Shown one piece after another: positions 1 through 11,184 of a stretch of 51,246 nucleotides of DNA. Made by a program: the position numbers and the translations under genes. Position 1 is the stretch's first letter. Each line of letters begins with the position of its first letter. This DNA is from Stenocarpella maydis (taxonomy: Eukaryota; Ascomycota; Sordariomycetes; Diaporthales; Diaporthaceae), in NCBI GenBank assembly GCA_002270565.1, contig NQMI01000025.1:399506-450751 (forward strand), in the 5' to 3' direction. The notes under the pieces are model-generated. The model did not search any database, had not been told where the DNA came from, and saw nothing but the letters and a program-made list of their open reading frames with translations.

Positions 1-1049
1 ATTTAGCCTATCAGTAGGCTGGCCTGTAGCTTTTAGCATACGAATAGTTCCTCTAAGCCGCTCTACCTACTATGGAAATGCTCTTTCCAAGGATCCTAGG
101 TACTAATTTATCAGGTTAGTTAGCTCTATTTGAGCCCTAATAAGCTATAGCCTAGAAATTAGGCTATTAAACCAGGCATTAAATTCTGCTAAATTTATAC
201 TAAAAGTATATTTTAGGGAGTAAAATTCCCTATATAGCGAATCTCTCTATAAACCTATAGATTGAGAATATTAGTCCTTTAATAGCTTATAGGCTTCTAC
301 AGGGCCTAAGATCCAAGCAATAGCAGCCTATAGGCTTGAAAATAGGCTATCTCTTAAGAGCATTAAGAGAATAGCCTAATTACTATTACTTAGGCTATTA
401 GCTATAGAAGGGTTTGCGAGAAATTAGCTATACTCTATAGCTTGTAGTATAATAGCAAATGCTTGCTTCCACTAGTTAAAATTTTCAGGGCCTTTTAGGC
501 AATATATCTCTGGGAAGGTATATACCTTCTTAGTGAGCTCCTTACTAAAATTGGAACTAAATCCAGTAGGTTCTAGCTGCCTTCCAGAGCCTATAGGCCC
601 CTAATTAGGGCCCGTAGGCCCTATAGAAGGACTTTCTATATCCATAGGCTCCAAGGGGGCCGTCTGGGGCACTTGAGGCGCTAGAGGCGCTAGAGGCGCT
701 AGCTAGGGCGCCTGCTGGGCTACTAGGGCTAATAAGCCCTAAATAGCAGTAGTCAATTCCCCTAGCGTACCTTAAAGGGTATTACTAGTGGCTACTTGCT
801 AAGCTAATAGCTCTTATACAAACTCTAAACGGGTGTTTAGGTCTAAAATCTACTCATTTTGCAGATCTAGGCGCTCTAATAGAGACCTATTCCCCTGGGA
901 ATTAAGGGTAGTCCCCTCTATAGGGGCACTAGAAGCTATATTAGCTATTAAGAAAGACTAAATACACCTATAGAATAGGTATATAAGGGGCAGAATATTG
1001 CTAGAAAGTATAATTCGTAGCAACCCAATAGTATAGTTGTATATTTCTC
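1..1049 (-). mobile_element. Decayed retrotransposon gag region (copia-like)
   Basis: AT-rich sequence without an open frame. Read on the minus strand it gives a gag-like succession with many stops: a proline/alanine-rich stretch, then KVYTFPEIYCLKGPENFN followed by stop-WKQA, and further on a segment resembling the WVERLRGTIR part of gag. The pattern 'L-x-G-x-E-N-F-x-x-W' is typical of fungal LTR-retrotransposon capsid proteins. Stops are mainly TAG/TAA where CAG, CAA or TGG would be expected, which fits RIP. A 9-bp unit (gaggcgcta) is repeated three times at 675-701 and encodes the Leu-Ala-Pro repeats. The element continues beyond the left edge of the window. Confidence 0.55.
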
Positions 1050-1591
1050 TGATGAATTTGTGCTATAGAATAGCATTCAGTTCAGCGTGTGTTTCGGCAG
1101 GGTCGCAGTGTGGTGCTCTGAGGCGAATTGGGACGATTGACAATGGTCTGGACAACTTTGTATTGAATTAAGTTGGGCTTCTGTAAGCCCTCCTTATATA
1201 CCCTCCGACGTCGTCTCACCCCTGGGCACGCTGCGGTCGGCTCTGGTGCAAATTTGCAAATGCCGGAAAATTCGCCCTTCCAACACACCATCTTTGGTTC
1301 CAAGCAACTAGCCAACCACAGCCCTAGCAATGCCCAAATTAAGTACATACAAACTTCAGAAATCAGGCTATCCAATGCACTAAGTCATATACCTTTTGGG
1401 TAAGAAATAAGGGTAATGCAGAGGTCTGAATTAAGGTGCAAATGCAGGCCAAAATAATCGACTCACGGCCACCAAACTCATCTTGCGTCACGCATGCACT
1501 GGGTGTACTTAGCGAAAATCGCCTGACTTGCAAGTCTAGGGTAACTCCTTGCACGAAGTGCCAACGCCCTGCTGAGCGGTTCCGTTTAACA
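1050..1591 (-). repeat. LTR-like repeat, copy A (probable solo LTR)
   Basis: A 542-bp block nearly identical to copy B at 3727-4322. It begins TGATGAATTTG and ends CGTTTAACA, so it has the TG...CA ends of an LTR; read on the minus strand it starts TGTTAAACGG. Unlike its surroundings it is not AT-skewed or riddled with decay, so it arrived after the flanking elements had been mutated. Small open frames inside it are the same in both copies and are not considered genes. No clear target-site duplication is visible around this copy. Confidence 0.65.
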
Positions 1592-4500
1592 ATAGTATTA
1601 AGTTATTCCTGGAATACTTTCTTAAATTCATAATAGTTCTTTAGTATTCATGCTAGTCTATTAATCTTATCTTCTTCCTATCTTTTTTCTAGGTAAAGAA
1701 GGTATTATTATGTTTCCTGTATTATATGCTAACTAATTATGCTAGAGTGGTGATCTTTTAATTAGCTTTAGTCCTTTTATAAGGTACTTAAGTAGCTTAA
1801 TCCTTCTCTATCTTCCTGAAGTCGGGCTCCCTACCTACTTTTAGAGGTATTTATAGGTCTATTTAAGTGCATCACCTATTCATTATCCTTAGTAATATAA
1901 CTCCTTCCCTTGCTGTTAATTGCAACCTTCTTTTAAGAAATGGCATTATCCTAAAAGATCTAGCTAGTGGTTTAATTAATTTAAGAATTATTCTTTCTTA
2001 ATTAAGGTATTCCTAAGATGAACTAATGATTTGCTATTTTAGTAATATTGAATAATAGTAATTATATATAGTTGTAAATCTAAACTAGGAGGGGATTAGT
2101 CTCTATATTAATAATTCTATTATTATAAGATACTTTAGCTCTATCCACTATATTAAGTCTATAGGGTTTCCTTTTCTTATGCTATAGTAGGTAGTACTTG
2201 TTTACTACCTTTGGAGATGTAAAATTCCCTTGTACTCTACTGTTAATGAGTGCTAAGTATGTATGGACTCCTAGCTTAACCTAAATTATTAAGTGGCTGT
2301 AGTTGCTTGCTGTTGCGCACAAGTACCTTATAGTGTAATTAGTTGCTATTTAAGGTTTTATAGATAGCCCTTCTAGTTTTTTAACTGCTTATTTGCTGCT
2401 AGGACTTTCTTGATGCTCTTGAGGTTTTGCTTTATGATATCTTATGATTCTTATAGGTTATTAATTAGCTATTATATACTATAATCCTGTTTTTCTATTA
2501 TTAGGGATTTAAGTAGTAGCTCCTATTATCTTAGTAGATGCTAATCTTAAGCTTTATTAAGCATGTATACCCTGTAAGTTGGCTCTTTATAATCTTCCCA
2601 TTTGCTAGGGTTTTATAGGCATTTTAAGGGTATTTAGGAGTCTAGCCTTATTAGGGTGTGCCCTGTTTTTTTATATTTCTGATATAGGTGCTAGCTCTTA
2701 AAGTCATTGTGTTTATATATATGCTTAATATTCTTATTTAGGTATTATTGAGGAAACTAATTATGCTTGGTTTTCTTCCTTATATGCTCCTTATATCTAT
2801 TATAAATATATAATACTTAGGAGATGTCCTTGTGCTTGCTATGTGTTGAGTATATGTATCCTGTGTCTCCTGGTCTTCTGTATTCTTGAGTAGGCTGTTT
2901 TATAGTTTCTTTAAAAGGTCTTCCTATAATTATAACTGCTATAATATTAGTTCTTAGGGCTAGAAGGAGTGCTTATCTTAAGTAGTCTTATGGTTCTTTT
3001 TATTATATTTATAGCGCAAGTATGGCCTGTAGGGTAGGTTTTCCTTTTATCCTGGGGTTAGTCTGCAGGAGTTCCTCCCTATTTCCTACTGCTAGGGTTC
3101 TTCCCTGCTTTCCTAAAGCGTTCTTAGGAAATCATCTGGTGGCCTCCTTATTGCTGCAATAAGTGATATAGCTGTTATTGAAGTAAGCTGTCCAACTAAG
3201 CAATGCATATGCCATCCTAGGCTTCTGAGGATTCTTTAATAGTGGGATAGGCTGCTATCAAGCCTTATCCTTCTAATGTTTCTTATACTGGGACTTAATA
3301 TATTATAAGAAGTATAAACTATTATAAAGGTCTTCTTTATTAGAGTTATAAAAGTTGCATCCTTTATCTGGGTCCTAATCTAGATATACCTAGTATTAAT
3401 TATATATATTTATTCTATAGATTATAGTGCTTATTTATAAGTTCCTATTATAGTTTGGACCTGGATAGTCCTTGTGTACTAGAAGCAGCTATATTAGCCT
3501 AATAGGTAGCTTGATTAGCTTGTTGGGTTCCTTCAGGTACTAACTTCTAATCCCTATTTTTCTTTAGAGCCTTGCATTTTAAAGTAAAGTATCCCATCTT
3601 ATTATAATTATAGCACTTAATACTTTTCTTATCCTTGTATTAGGTAGCATCTAGCTCTATAGGGCCTATATGCTATCCCTACTGGGTATTCAGTTTCTGG
3701 TACTTTCTTCCTGTATTTGGTTTATCTGATGAATTTGTGCTATAGAATAGCATTCAGTTCAGCGTGTGTGTGTTTCGGCAGGGTCGCAGTATGGTGCTCT
3801 GAGGCGAATTCGGACGATTGACAATGGTCTGGACAACTTTGTATTGAATTAAGTTGGGCTTCTGTAAGCCCTCCTTCTATACCCTCCGACGTCGTCTCAC
3901 CCCTGGGCACGCTGCGGTAGGCTCTGGTGCAAATTTGCAAATGCCGGAAAATTCGCCCTTCCAACACACCATCTTTGGTTCCAAGCAACTAGCCAACCAC
4001 AGCCCTAGCAATGCCCAAATTAAGTACATACAAACTTCAGAAATCAGGCTATCCAATGCACTAAGTCATATACTTTTTGGGTAAGAAATAAGGGTAATGC
4101 AGAGGTCTGAATTAAGGTGCAAATGCAGGCCAAAATAATCGACTCACGGCCACCAAACTCATCTTGCGTCACGCACGCACTGGGCGTACTTAGCGAAAAT
4201 CGCCTGACTCGCAAGTCTAGGGTAACTCCTTGCTAGAAAGTCTAGGGTAACTCCTTACAACGAAGTCTAGGGTAACTCCTTGCACGGAGTACCAACGCCC
4301 TGCTGAGCGGTTCCGTTTAACAGTTTATATTTATAGAATGGGGGTTGTTTAAAAGTTTATTTCTTCTTTTTTAAGTATTACTTATGGAGTTTATTATTAA
4401 TCTAGATAGCTATTTCTATATAGTATAGAAAATCATTGGGTTAGTTTATGATTTTACTGAGTTCATCCTTTACCTTATCCTTTAATCTGTAATAGAATAT

Positions 4501-5250
4501 GAACTTCTTTATATTATTTGTATAGTTGATTTTAGTGTAGATCTATTGAAATTCTGCAGTATAGTTGATTGCTAAGCTATGCTATTTACAATTTGTTAGG
4601 TCTCTTTCTACTTATTATTCTTTATTTAGGTCCTAAAATAGGGACCTAAGGGCATCCTTATATCCTTCATAGCTACTAAAGATCTACTATATTTTAAGCT
4701 TGTAGGCTTTAAATGATTCTATATTAATAAAATCAGTTAAGTAGGTTTAAACCAAGCTAAGGCTTATCCTTTAAGAAAAGAGGATATATGTATAACTCTT
4801 TTTTTGCTAGGCTGTGCATCTAACTCATAGAAGCACTAGTAGGCCCTAACCTGTATTAGGTGTGCCTAAAGTTATTTAGTAATTCTATTATATAGGGCTG
4901 GAGTATTGAGCTTAATATATTCCTTTGTTTAGATTGGGGTATTGATAATATTGGCTTCTGCTTAGAGGGTAGTAATTTTCTATTAAAGCTATTTAACTTC
5001 TGTATTATATTAAGCTTGTCCTTCTATAAGGAGGTATAGCTGCCCAATCTTATTAGCCAGTTTCTGAATATAGGGGTCCATAGTTTCATTATTAGCAAGT
5101 TTATCTAACTTATAGAGGAGGTTATAGGTAGGGGTGGTTATTTTAAAGTTTAATATCATAAAGGGTTCTATATATAATATTGCTTAAAGTTTATATAGTA
5201 ATATATAAATAACAGTTCTTAAAATATAATAATTAGAGGATTTCTAAGTA
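1592..5250 (-). mobile_element. Decayed Ty3/gypsy-type gag-pol relic, interrupted by repeat B
   Basis: Very AT-rich with no usable frame. Minus-strand reading gives, in order, gag-like sequence (about 5250-4323), a damaged zinc knuckle near 3630-3590 reading C-Y-N-Y-N-K-M-G-Y-F-T-L-K-C, where Tyr stands in place of the expected Cys and His (both G-to-A/C-to-T type changes), and a protease/early pol-like stretch near 2600 (LANGKIIKSQLTGYT). Stops are scattered throughout. The gag and knuckle parts are separated by repeat B, so B is a later insertion into this element. Family assignment is by eye and the 1.6-2.5 kb part is too degraded to place in detail. Confidence 0.5.
3727..4322 (-). repeat. 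LTR-like repeat, copy B (solo LTR with target duplication)
   Basis: A 596-bp near-identical partner of copy A. Both begin TGATGAATTTG (preceded by a shared C) and end TTTAACA. The hexamer GTTTAT lies just before it (3720-3725) and just after it (4323-4328), which looks like a target-site duplication. The length difference from A comes from a local triplication: a 19-nt unit beginning AAGTCTAGGG starts at 4213, 4238 and 4263 (25-nt period), while A has it once. B splits the gag/zinc-knuckle reading of the surrounding gypsy relic, showing nested insertion. Confidence 0.7.
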
Positions 5251-5650
5251 TATTAAATTTAAAAGATTAAGGGTTTATGTTTAGAATATGTTGTTAGGCG
5301 GTTATTAAGTAATATTATTAACTAATAATAATTACTAGCTATAAGGCTATCTAATATTGGGATTGAATACTTAGATTAATGACTGAAGAGTCTATTCTAT
5401 AGAAGCTATCTACTGTGGTGATGATTGTATCCTTATATGTTCTGACTCTTTAGTTGGCTTATTGTTGCTTACTCGACCTTAGATGAGCACTTGTAGCTAT
5501 TGCTTGCTGTTGCTTACGGGTGCTTGCGTGAGCACTGTTGAGCTTGTGGGTCCGCAGCCCTAACCCTGGGGCTCTGGGTTGGGCCGTGCTGCCTTAGCGG
5601 CTGGGGTCCTGCGGGGTCGTGTCGTGGTGTTTGTTTTGGGTGCCTGGGTC

Positions 5651-5680
5651 CACAAATGGGTCCCTGGGGTACCATTTGTG
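5651..5680. repeat. 9-bp inverted repeat (hairpin-forming)
   Basis: CACAAATGG at 5651-5659 and its exact complement CCATTTGTG at 5672-5680 flank a 12-nt loop. It lies about 130 bp upstream of the RNase H start codon, in GC-richer DNA that begins abruptly near 5480. No function can be assigned; it could be a regulatory site or chance. Confidence 0.4.
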
Positions 5681-5810
5681 TTGGCTCATAACAGGTGGTC
5701 GCAACCCCCGGGCCGCGAGCATACCGCCCGTCAAACGCTTCCCAAATAACCACATCGGCTCAACACTCCTTCAACCACAGACTCCCACGATTTTCTTGAC
5801 GCCTGAAAAC

Positions 5811-6308
5811 ATGCCATACCGCATGGTTCTCAATGTCGATGGGGGTTGTCGCAGAAACGGCAAGCCCGACGCGATCGGAGCCGCAGCCTGCTGCTTGCAA
5901 ATGCGGGGTGGGAGCCGGTACGCATGCAGAACACAGGTGCTGAATTACTATCCCGTGCCCCCAACTAGCCAGCGAGCCGAGATCACAGCCATCATCATGG
6001 CTCTGGAGTGGGCCTTGGAGCGCTTCGACGAGCTGGATGGGTACCCCAGGCTTCGGGTCACCATCAAGTCGGACTCTCGCTACGCCGTTGAGTGCATGAC
6101 GAACTGGATCTATACGTGGGTGCGGAATGGCTGGACCAACTCGCGCGGCTATGAGGTTGCGAATCGGGACCTCATCGAGAGGGCCTCTGATCTGGATGAC
6201 CGTGTCACGGAGCTTGGCGAGGTGGAGTACATTTGGGTCCCCAGGGAGCACAACGTGGATGCGGATGCGCGATGTCAGGAGGTCTTGGACGAAGAGGATG
6301 CCGGTTAA
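5811..6308 (+). CDS. RNase H-like protein (single RNase HI domain)
   Basis: A 165-residue protein that is essentially one ribonuclease H fold, expected to cleave the RNA strand of RNA/DNA hybrids. The four acidic catalytic positions are all present in order: Asp10 in NVDGGC, Glu57 in QRAEI, Asp88 in IKSDSRYAV and Asp152 in NVDADARC, with the usual His147 just before the last one and the W-V-P-R lead-in. The ATG at 5811 was chosen because it places the first catalytic Asp at residue 10 as in the family; the open frame runs further upstream but that part has no family resemblance. No intron is needed. No organelle-targeting peptide is evident. It lies between a dead gypsy element and a dead copia element, yet is intact and GC-rich, so it is either a host gene or a retained/domesticated copy. 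Small stand-alone RNase H proteins of this type are common in filamentous fungi. Confidence 0.78.
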   Translation: MPYRMVLNVDGGCRRNGKPDAIGAAACCLQMRGGSRYACRTQVLNYYPVPPTSQRAEITAIIMALEWALERFDELDGYPRLRVTIKSDSRYAVECMTNWIYTWVRNGWTNSRGYEVANRDLIERASDLDDRVTELGEVEYIWVPREHNVDADARCQEVLDEEDAG

Positions 6309-6765
6309 TCATTCCTGTAGTCTTGGATGTGAGACGAGCTTTGCTGTTGAGGCGTGACAGTAACGAACCAACAGGACAAGGGAAGTGAGCAGAGGGTCGG
6401 ACTTGACTGGGTCAAGGTTACAAACTATCTCGGGCATGCCTTCTGATCCTCTTCAGTTAGAATATAGCCATCACACCAACTTTCAACACAAATTTCGCCA
6501 CTTTTTCCATAAGCAGTCAACCCTATCACACGCACGACGGGGGGTTGTTCTTTCATGTGTAGCAACGTCAGTAGGCAATATAAGGCATACACCACAGCTC
6601 TAATCTGCTTTTCCTAACAACTACGGCATACTCTATTTTAGTATGCTGTACTACATAGGACTTGAAAATCTTGGGATAATCATCTTAAAAGTTAAAAATT
6701 ACTCGCTTGCTTGATTTAAGGCTTAGTATACAAATATAAAGAACGTCTATTAGAAAGAATTAACT
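6309..6765. other. Intergenic, no gene seen
   Basis: About 450 bp between the RNase H gene and the copia relic. The second half becomes AT-rich. Short frames here show no domain or codon signature and are not supported. Confidence 0.5.
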
Positions 6766-8555
6766 AATGATTTCCATTCCGAGGAATCATTGGACGGGAT
6801 CTCCGCCACTGATTTTGTACTTCTCTTGGAGTTGGCTGGATAGTTTATCCACCGTTTCTTGTCCGTTTCTTCGGCTAGTACGCAATGGTAATGTCGTCCA
6901 CATAGAGGAAGACCAGAACTCCATTCTTAATATAGCAGCACGGCTCATGCAGTATTTGCTGGTATCCAATTTCGGATAGTGTTTTTGGAAATCCTCTTTG
7001 CCAAAGCAATGAAGAGATTCGGAGTCCATGGATTGCCTTGTTTAGGATCAGTACGGTGATTACCTCTCTTCTTATAGCCATATGGCATTCTCATGAACAT
7101 ATCTTAGTAGATAGGTGCATAAACAAAAGCGTTTACCATATCATACTAGATAAGTCCTAGGTCAAACTTCGCCGCCATTGCAATCAATGTACGGAACAAT
7201 CGTCCCACGAGTGTGGCTGCATAGGTATCCTGCGTTTGTCCGCGGGCTTGCTGATCCCCTCGGACTACTAAACGGGCCTTACACTTCTGGAGAACGCCGT
7301 GCTGGTCAAATTTTGTAGACATAGACCCACATGCAGTCCAGGATTTGTTTCTTTGCTGTTCTCGAGTCTGTCTTTGGCACCTCAGTCCACGATTGCATTT
7401 CGCGGTGACTCTGAATATGGATGAGTTCAGCCTGTTTAAACTGGTCTCCCAATGGATGGCTCTTCTCAAGGTCTCGGTGTGACTTGGGTGGCTCCGGGAG
7501 GTCTTCTTCGTTTCAGCCGCACCCCCTTACGTGGGCACCGCTCGACCTGAGCCTTGTCTAAGATTCTTCCTTGGGTTTCGACCATTGGTGCCGCTTTTGT
7601 TCCTGCTAGGAAGGCTCATTGCCACGGTAGATTCACGGTAGATTCACCGGCAGACGGTCTGGCTTCATCTGTCTTTGCCTGAATTGTGTGGACCAGCAAT
7701 GTTAATGGTGGTGTTCTTGGTGGTGTGGGAAGGAGTTCGAATTTGGCTGAAGTGTATGTCTTGGGTTCTCGGTCCGCCGCGGACCGACCTTCGGGGGCCT
7801 CTTCGGCTTCTTTCATGTCTTGTATGTCATCGTCTTCTCGGTCTGCTTCGGACCGCGATTGTTGCTCAACTGTATCTTCCCCTTCTGGTTCTGGGATCTC
7901 ATCAGACTCCGAGAGGGCGTGTTGTTTGGTCCATTCTCCAAGCCGATCAATATCGGTTGTTAGGAGCTCATCTTTGAATCCTTCCCAGTTCCCATCAAAC
8001 GTTTCGTGTTCGTTGAAGATTACATCTCTGGTGTTGATTACTTTTGATAGGGCAGGTATCCAAACTCGATAGATATTGGTGGATCTATATCCTACCAGGT
8101 ACCCAACCCATACCCTTGGGTTCAGGCGTTGTTTCCTTTTCTTCTTCAGCTGAGTATTCGAAGTCATGGCATAGGCTTTGCACCCAACACCCGCAAGTGA
8201 GCTTGATCTGGGCGAGGATCTGGCCGTGGAATGCCTATTTTTTTGATATGTGTTTGTGGAATTTGAAGTATGGTATCTGCCAGTTTAGGCTGTATGTTGG
8301 TGTTCGATTGCTCAGATAGACGGTTGTTCGTCCAATTTCTGGCCAAAGTGAGTCAGGGAGTTTTGATCCAATCCTCATTGCTCGCATTTTCTCCTTTATC
8401 ACAGGCAGGGACGAGTACTGTGCACGTTCACACAGTGTGTATGCCACAGAGGGTTGCACTGTTCAACCATATGCACCTCTTTCAAAGTTTTGTTGATGTT
8501 TGTGTCACTACTGCAGCAGGGCGACCTTCGGCCCTGCTTGTGATGATGTAGGTCA
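6766..8555 (-). mobile_element. Ty1/copia pol relic (integrase C-terminus and reverse transcriptase)
   Basis: Minus-strand reading gives the order integrase core, integrase C-terminal region, reverse transcriptase. Integrase: 'LPDSLWPEIGRTTVYLSNRT' near 8370-8310, then 'RVWVGYLVGYRS' near 8090 with the characteristic I-F-N-E after it and an acidic linker (7616-8167 is an open stretch of 183 codons). Reverse transcriptase: KARLVVRGDQQ near 7270, YDMVNAFVYAPIY near 7130, MRMPYGYKK near 7090, an active-site-like Y-V-D-D near 6900 and a downstream LQEKYKISGGDPVQ-stop-FLGME, in which TGA replaces the conserved Trp. Several frameshifts and stops show the element is dead, but it is much less AT-skewed than the 1-5.4 kb elements. 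No LTRs were recognised around it. Its 5' gag part is missing. Confidence 0.8.
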
Positions 8556-8920
8556 TACATGCCCTAGCCACGAGTATGGCCTGCTCTTTTGCAACCACCT
8601 GAAGGTAGCACTCTGAGCCGCCATATTCATTCAAGTGGCGTACATGTGGCTCCTTTCCTGCAACTGGAATATATGTGGCTTATATAGCTATACATACCAC
8701 TCACCAGATATCTGGCGATACTCCAAGTACCCACTTATACCTAGGTAGGACCTTGGAATTTGTTGCTACAAGCAGTCCAACCGAGCCGGCCACGAGAGTC
8801 ACTGTCAGAAGCTGCCTAAATCATATCGTATTGCTGACCAGGGCCGCCACGAGGTGGTAGTATGCTATCAGCGTCACCAATGCGGTCACCCAATTCTCAA
8901 TCTTGTCCCGGTCTCGAATA
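8556..8920. other. Intergenic, contains a TACCTAGGTA palindrome
   Basis: About 360 bp between the copia relic and the 3' end of the adenylosuccinate lyase gene. The only structured item is the decamer TACCTAGGTA at 8738-8747, also found at other places in the window. No gene is seen. Confidence 0.5.
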
Positions 8921-10688
8921 TCAGACGTTAAGCTCCGTAGTTCCCGACTTCTCAAACACGGCCCTGTATTGCTGGATCTTTTTCTCTGCTATGCCTTCTG
9001 GGCCACAGTAACGTTCCACAATTTCAACACTACGGCCAATATACAGCTCAGGCCTCAGCATGTCGTCGAGATCAGCCCAGATAGGCTGGAAGAACTCAGT
9101 AGTCTTGATCCTCTCTATGAGATCATTCGGCTTGCCCTCGAGCTTCACGACACCGGCAGCTTGATGCGACAAGACGCGGATCTGCTCGTGGGCTTCCTGC
9201 CTGGAAATCCCCTGGGCACAGAGCTTCATGATGATGTTTTCCGCGCACATAAAAGGTAGTTGCTCCTGAACACGCGAGGCAATCACCTCGGGGTAAATAA
9301 CCATGCCGTCGGTGATATTGTCCAGGCTGCCAACGATGGCATCGGCCAGGAGGAACATCTCCGGCAAGTCCATCCTGCGGACGGCGCTGTCGTCCAGTGA
9401 GCGCTCCATCCATTGCGCCGCGAGCGTGTTTGCGGTAGTTGCCTGCTTGGAGAGGAGCTCTCGGGCGAGGCTGGAGACCCTCTCTGAGCGCATCGGGTTT
9501 CTCTTGAAGGGCATGGCACTTGACCCCACCTGTTTGACTTCGAAGGGCTCCTCCGCTTCCTGCCACGAGGCGAGATGGCGGACATCTCCGGCAATCTTTT
9601 GCGCCGTAGCACCGAGGCCGCAGATGGCATTGGCGACGAGCAGGTCAACCTTGCGGGTGTACGTTTGCGTTGACACGTCATAGCATGCGGCAAAGCCGAG
9701 CCTCTTGCACAATAGTGCGTTCAGCTGGTCACACTTGGAGCCGTCGCCGCCAAAAATCTCGAGGAATGAAGCTTGAGTTCCCGTAGTTCCTTGTGCACCT
9801 GGCATGGCATGTTATTCAGTCTCTCGCTGTCCGATGCACCATGGTACATTGCGGCTTACCTCGAAGCAGCAACCCATTGCGAACGTGAGCGATGCTCTCA
9901 AGGTCGAAAACGAGATCTTGGGCCCATTGAGCGGCCCGCTTCCCCACTAGACGTAAATCAGCACCCTGTCTTACAGGTTTGTACTACATCTGGAAAGGAG
10001 CCATGCTTTCGGCATACCTGTAATCAGTTGAGCTGGCAAGCGAATGGTCAGCGGATGTACTACCAATTTGCTGGTGGCAGGTAAAAAGAATACCTGGCTG
10101 CAAATGCGTATATGCGAGAGTGGGCGTTGCCTTCCATTCCATAGCAAGCTTGCACAGGTTTGACACAACCTTGGCGAGTCTTGGAAGGAGATGGTCCATG
10201 GCATCACGCATGAGAATAAGCTCCGCATTGTCAGTGACGAAGCAGCTTGTCGCCTTGTTTTGACCCGTTAGCCTCGGTTGACAGAGACTTGCGAAAATTA
10301 TCGGGAGCACCACACGAGACCGAGAATTGCAGCTTCAACTTACACCGTAATGGATGATACCAGCCGCGGCAGGCGCGACTGCTCCGAAGGCGTGGACATG
10401 AGCCATGACGTCGTGTCGGCGGATCTTCTCCTCGGCCCTGGCAACCTCAAAGTCTTGGTCGGTTACTTCAAGGTGCTGCCTCATCTGCTCGAGCGCTTCG
10501 GTCGTGATGGTCTGGATACCAAGCTCTCTTTCGGATTCTGCAAGCAGCAGCCAAAGCCTGCGCCACTGCGAGTGGCGAGAGCGTTGCCCAAAGAGTCGCG
10601 CCATCTCTGGACTACAGTATCTCGTCGTCAACGACGTCTGATATGTATCGTAGGGCGACGGCCCGGCGTTTTTGCCATCGCTTGTCAT
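8921..10688 (-). CDS. ADE13: Adenylosuccinate lyase (purine biosynthesis)
   Basis: Catalyses two fumarate-releasing steps of purine synthesis: SAICAR to AICAR, and adenylosuccinate to AMP, in the cytosol. Reconstructed as complement(join(8921..9798, 9860..9946, 10018..10032, 10094..10253, 10344..10688)), 494 residues, close to the family length. Every junction keeps the family alignment: IIHYG|ATSCFVTDN, HLQPAQLITVGKR across the tiny third exon, and LLLRG|AQGTTGTQASF. The flexible catalytic-serine loop of the superfamily, GSSAMPFKRNPM, is at about residues 294-305, and the C-terminus ends ELNV, like yeast Ade13. The start (MTSDGKN) is the first in-frame ATG giving a normal N-terminus. Introns are 61-90 nt; the first uses an AAG acceptor, the others canonical CAG/TAG. 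Exon 3 is only 15 nt. The gene looks intact although the copia relic lies close to its 3' end. Confidence 0.93.
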
Positions 10689-11184
10689 TTTATTTTTCGC
10701 TGTCGATGAGAGGTGGGGGGGGGACAGAAAGGAAAACACAGAGCATCTATTGGTTGTGTCACGTACTGTGACACGATGGGTGGGGGTTGGTTGATTGGCA
10801 TAAATCCTAGAGGGAGGAGGAAGCAGCCGGAGCTGGAGGCTGCAGCTGCACCCGCTAGCTGTGGGCTGTTCAGGCTCGGTCACGCGACTGGGCACGTGAC
10901 GCCGAATCGCCCCTGCTACCCCGCCCCCCCATCAACAAACTCTCCACCAAGGGTCTGATTGGGGTCTCTACAGGCACCCGTTTTCATCATGCCGTGCAAT
11001 CTTAGCTCATCCGACGGCACACGTTCTTGTGTTGGCCGAAAAAGGAAGGGCGAGGGAATCCCTCGAGGTGGTGACCTGGCAAAGCGTGTCTGTGTGATAG
11101 CAGTTACAGTTTCGCAGACCGAGAAACCTCTCCGCCCCAGGCTCTCGCTAGCAGTGCCCAGTTGCTAAAAGATTCGGTTGCAGC
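10689..11184. other. Intergenic region upstream of ADE13
   Basis: About 500 bp with a G9 run near 10715, a C-rich run near 10921 and several poly-purine stretches. It should hold the ADE13 promoter on the minus strand. No separate gene is supported. Confidence 0.45.

Noticed and set aside
1050..4322. Repeats A and B as the two LTRs of one element
   Set aside because: The DNA between them is an older, RIP-like decayed gypsy element whose gag continues on the far side of B, and B has its own candidate target duplication. Two independent insertions explain this better.
5555..5575. CCCTAACCCT as telomere repeat
   Set aside because: Only a single partial unit, with no tandem array.
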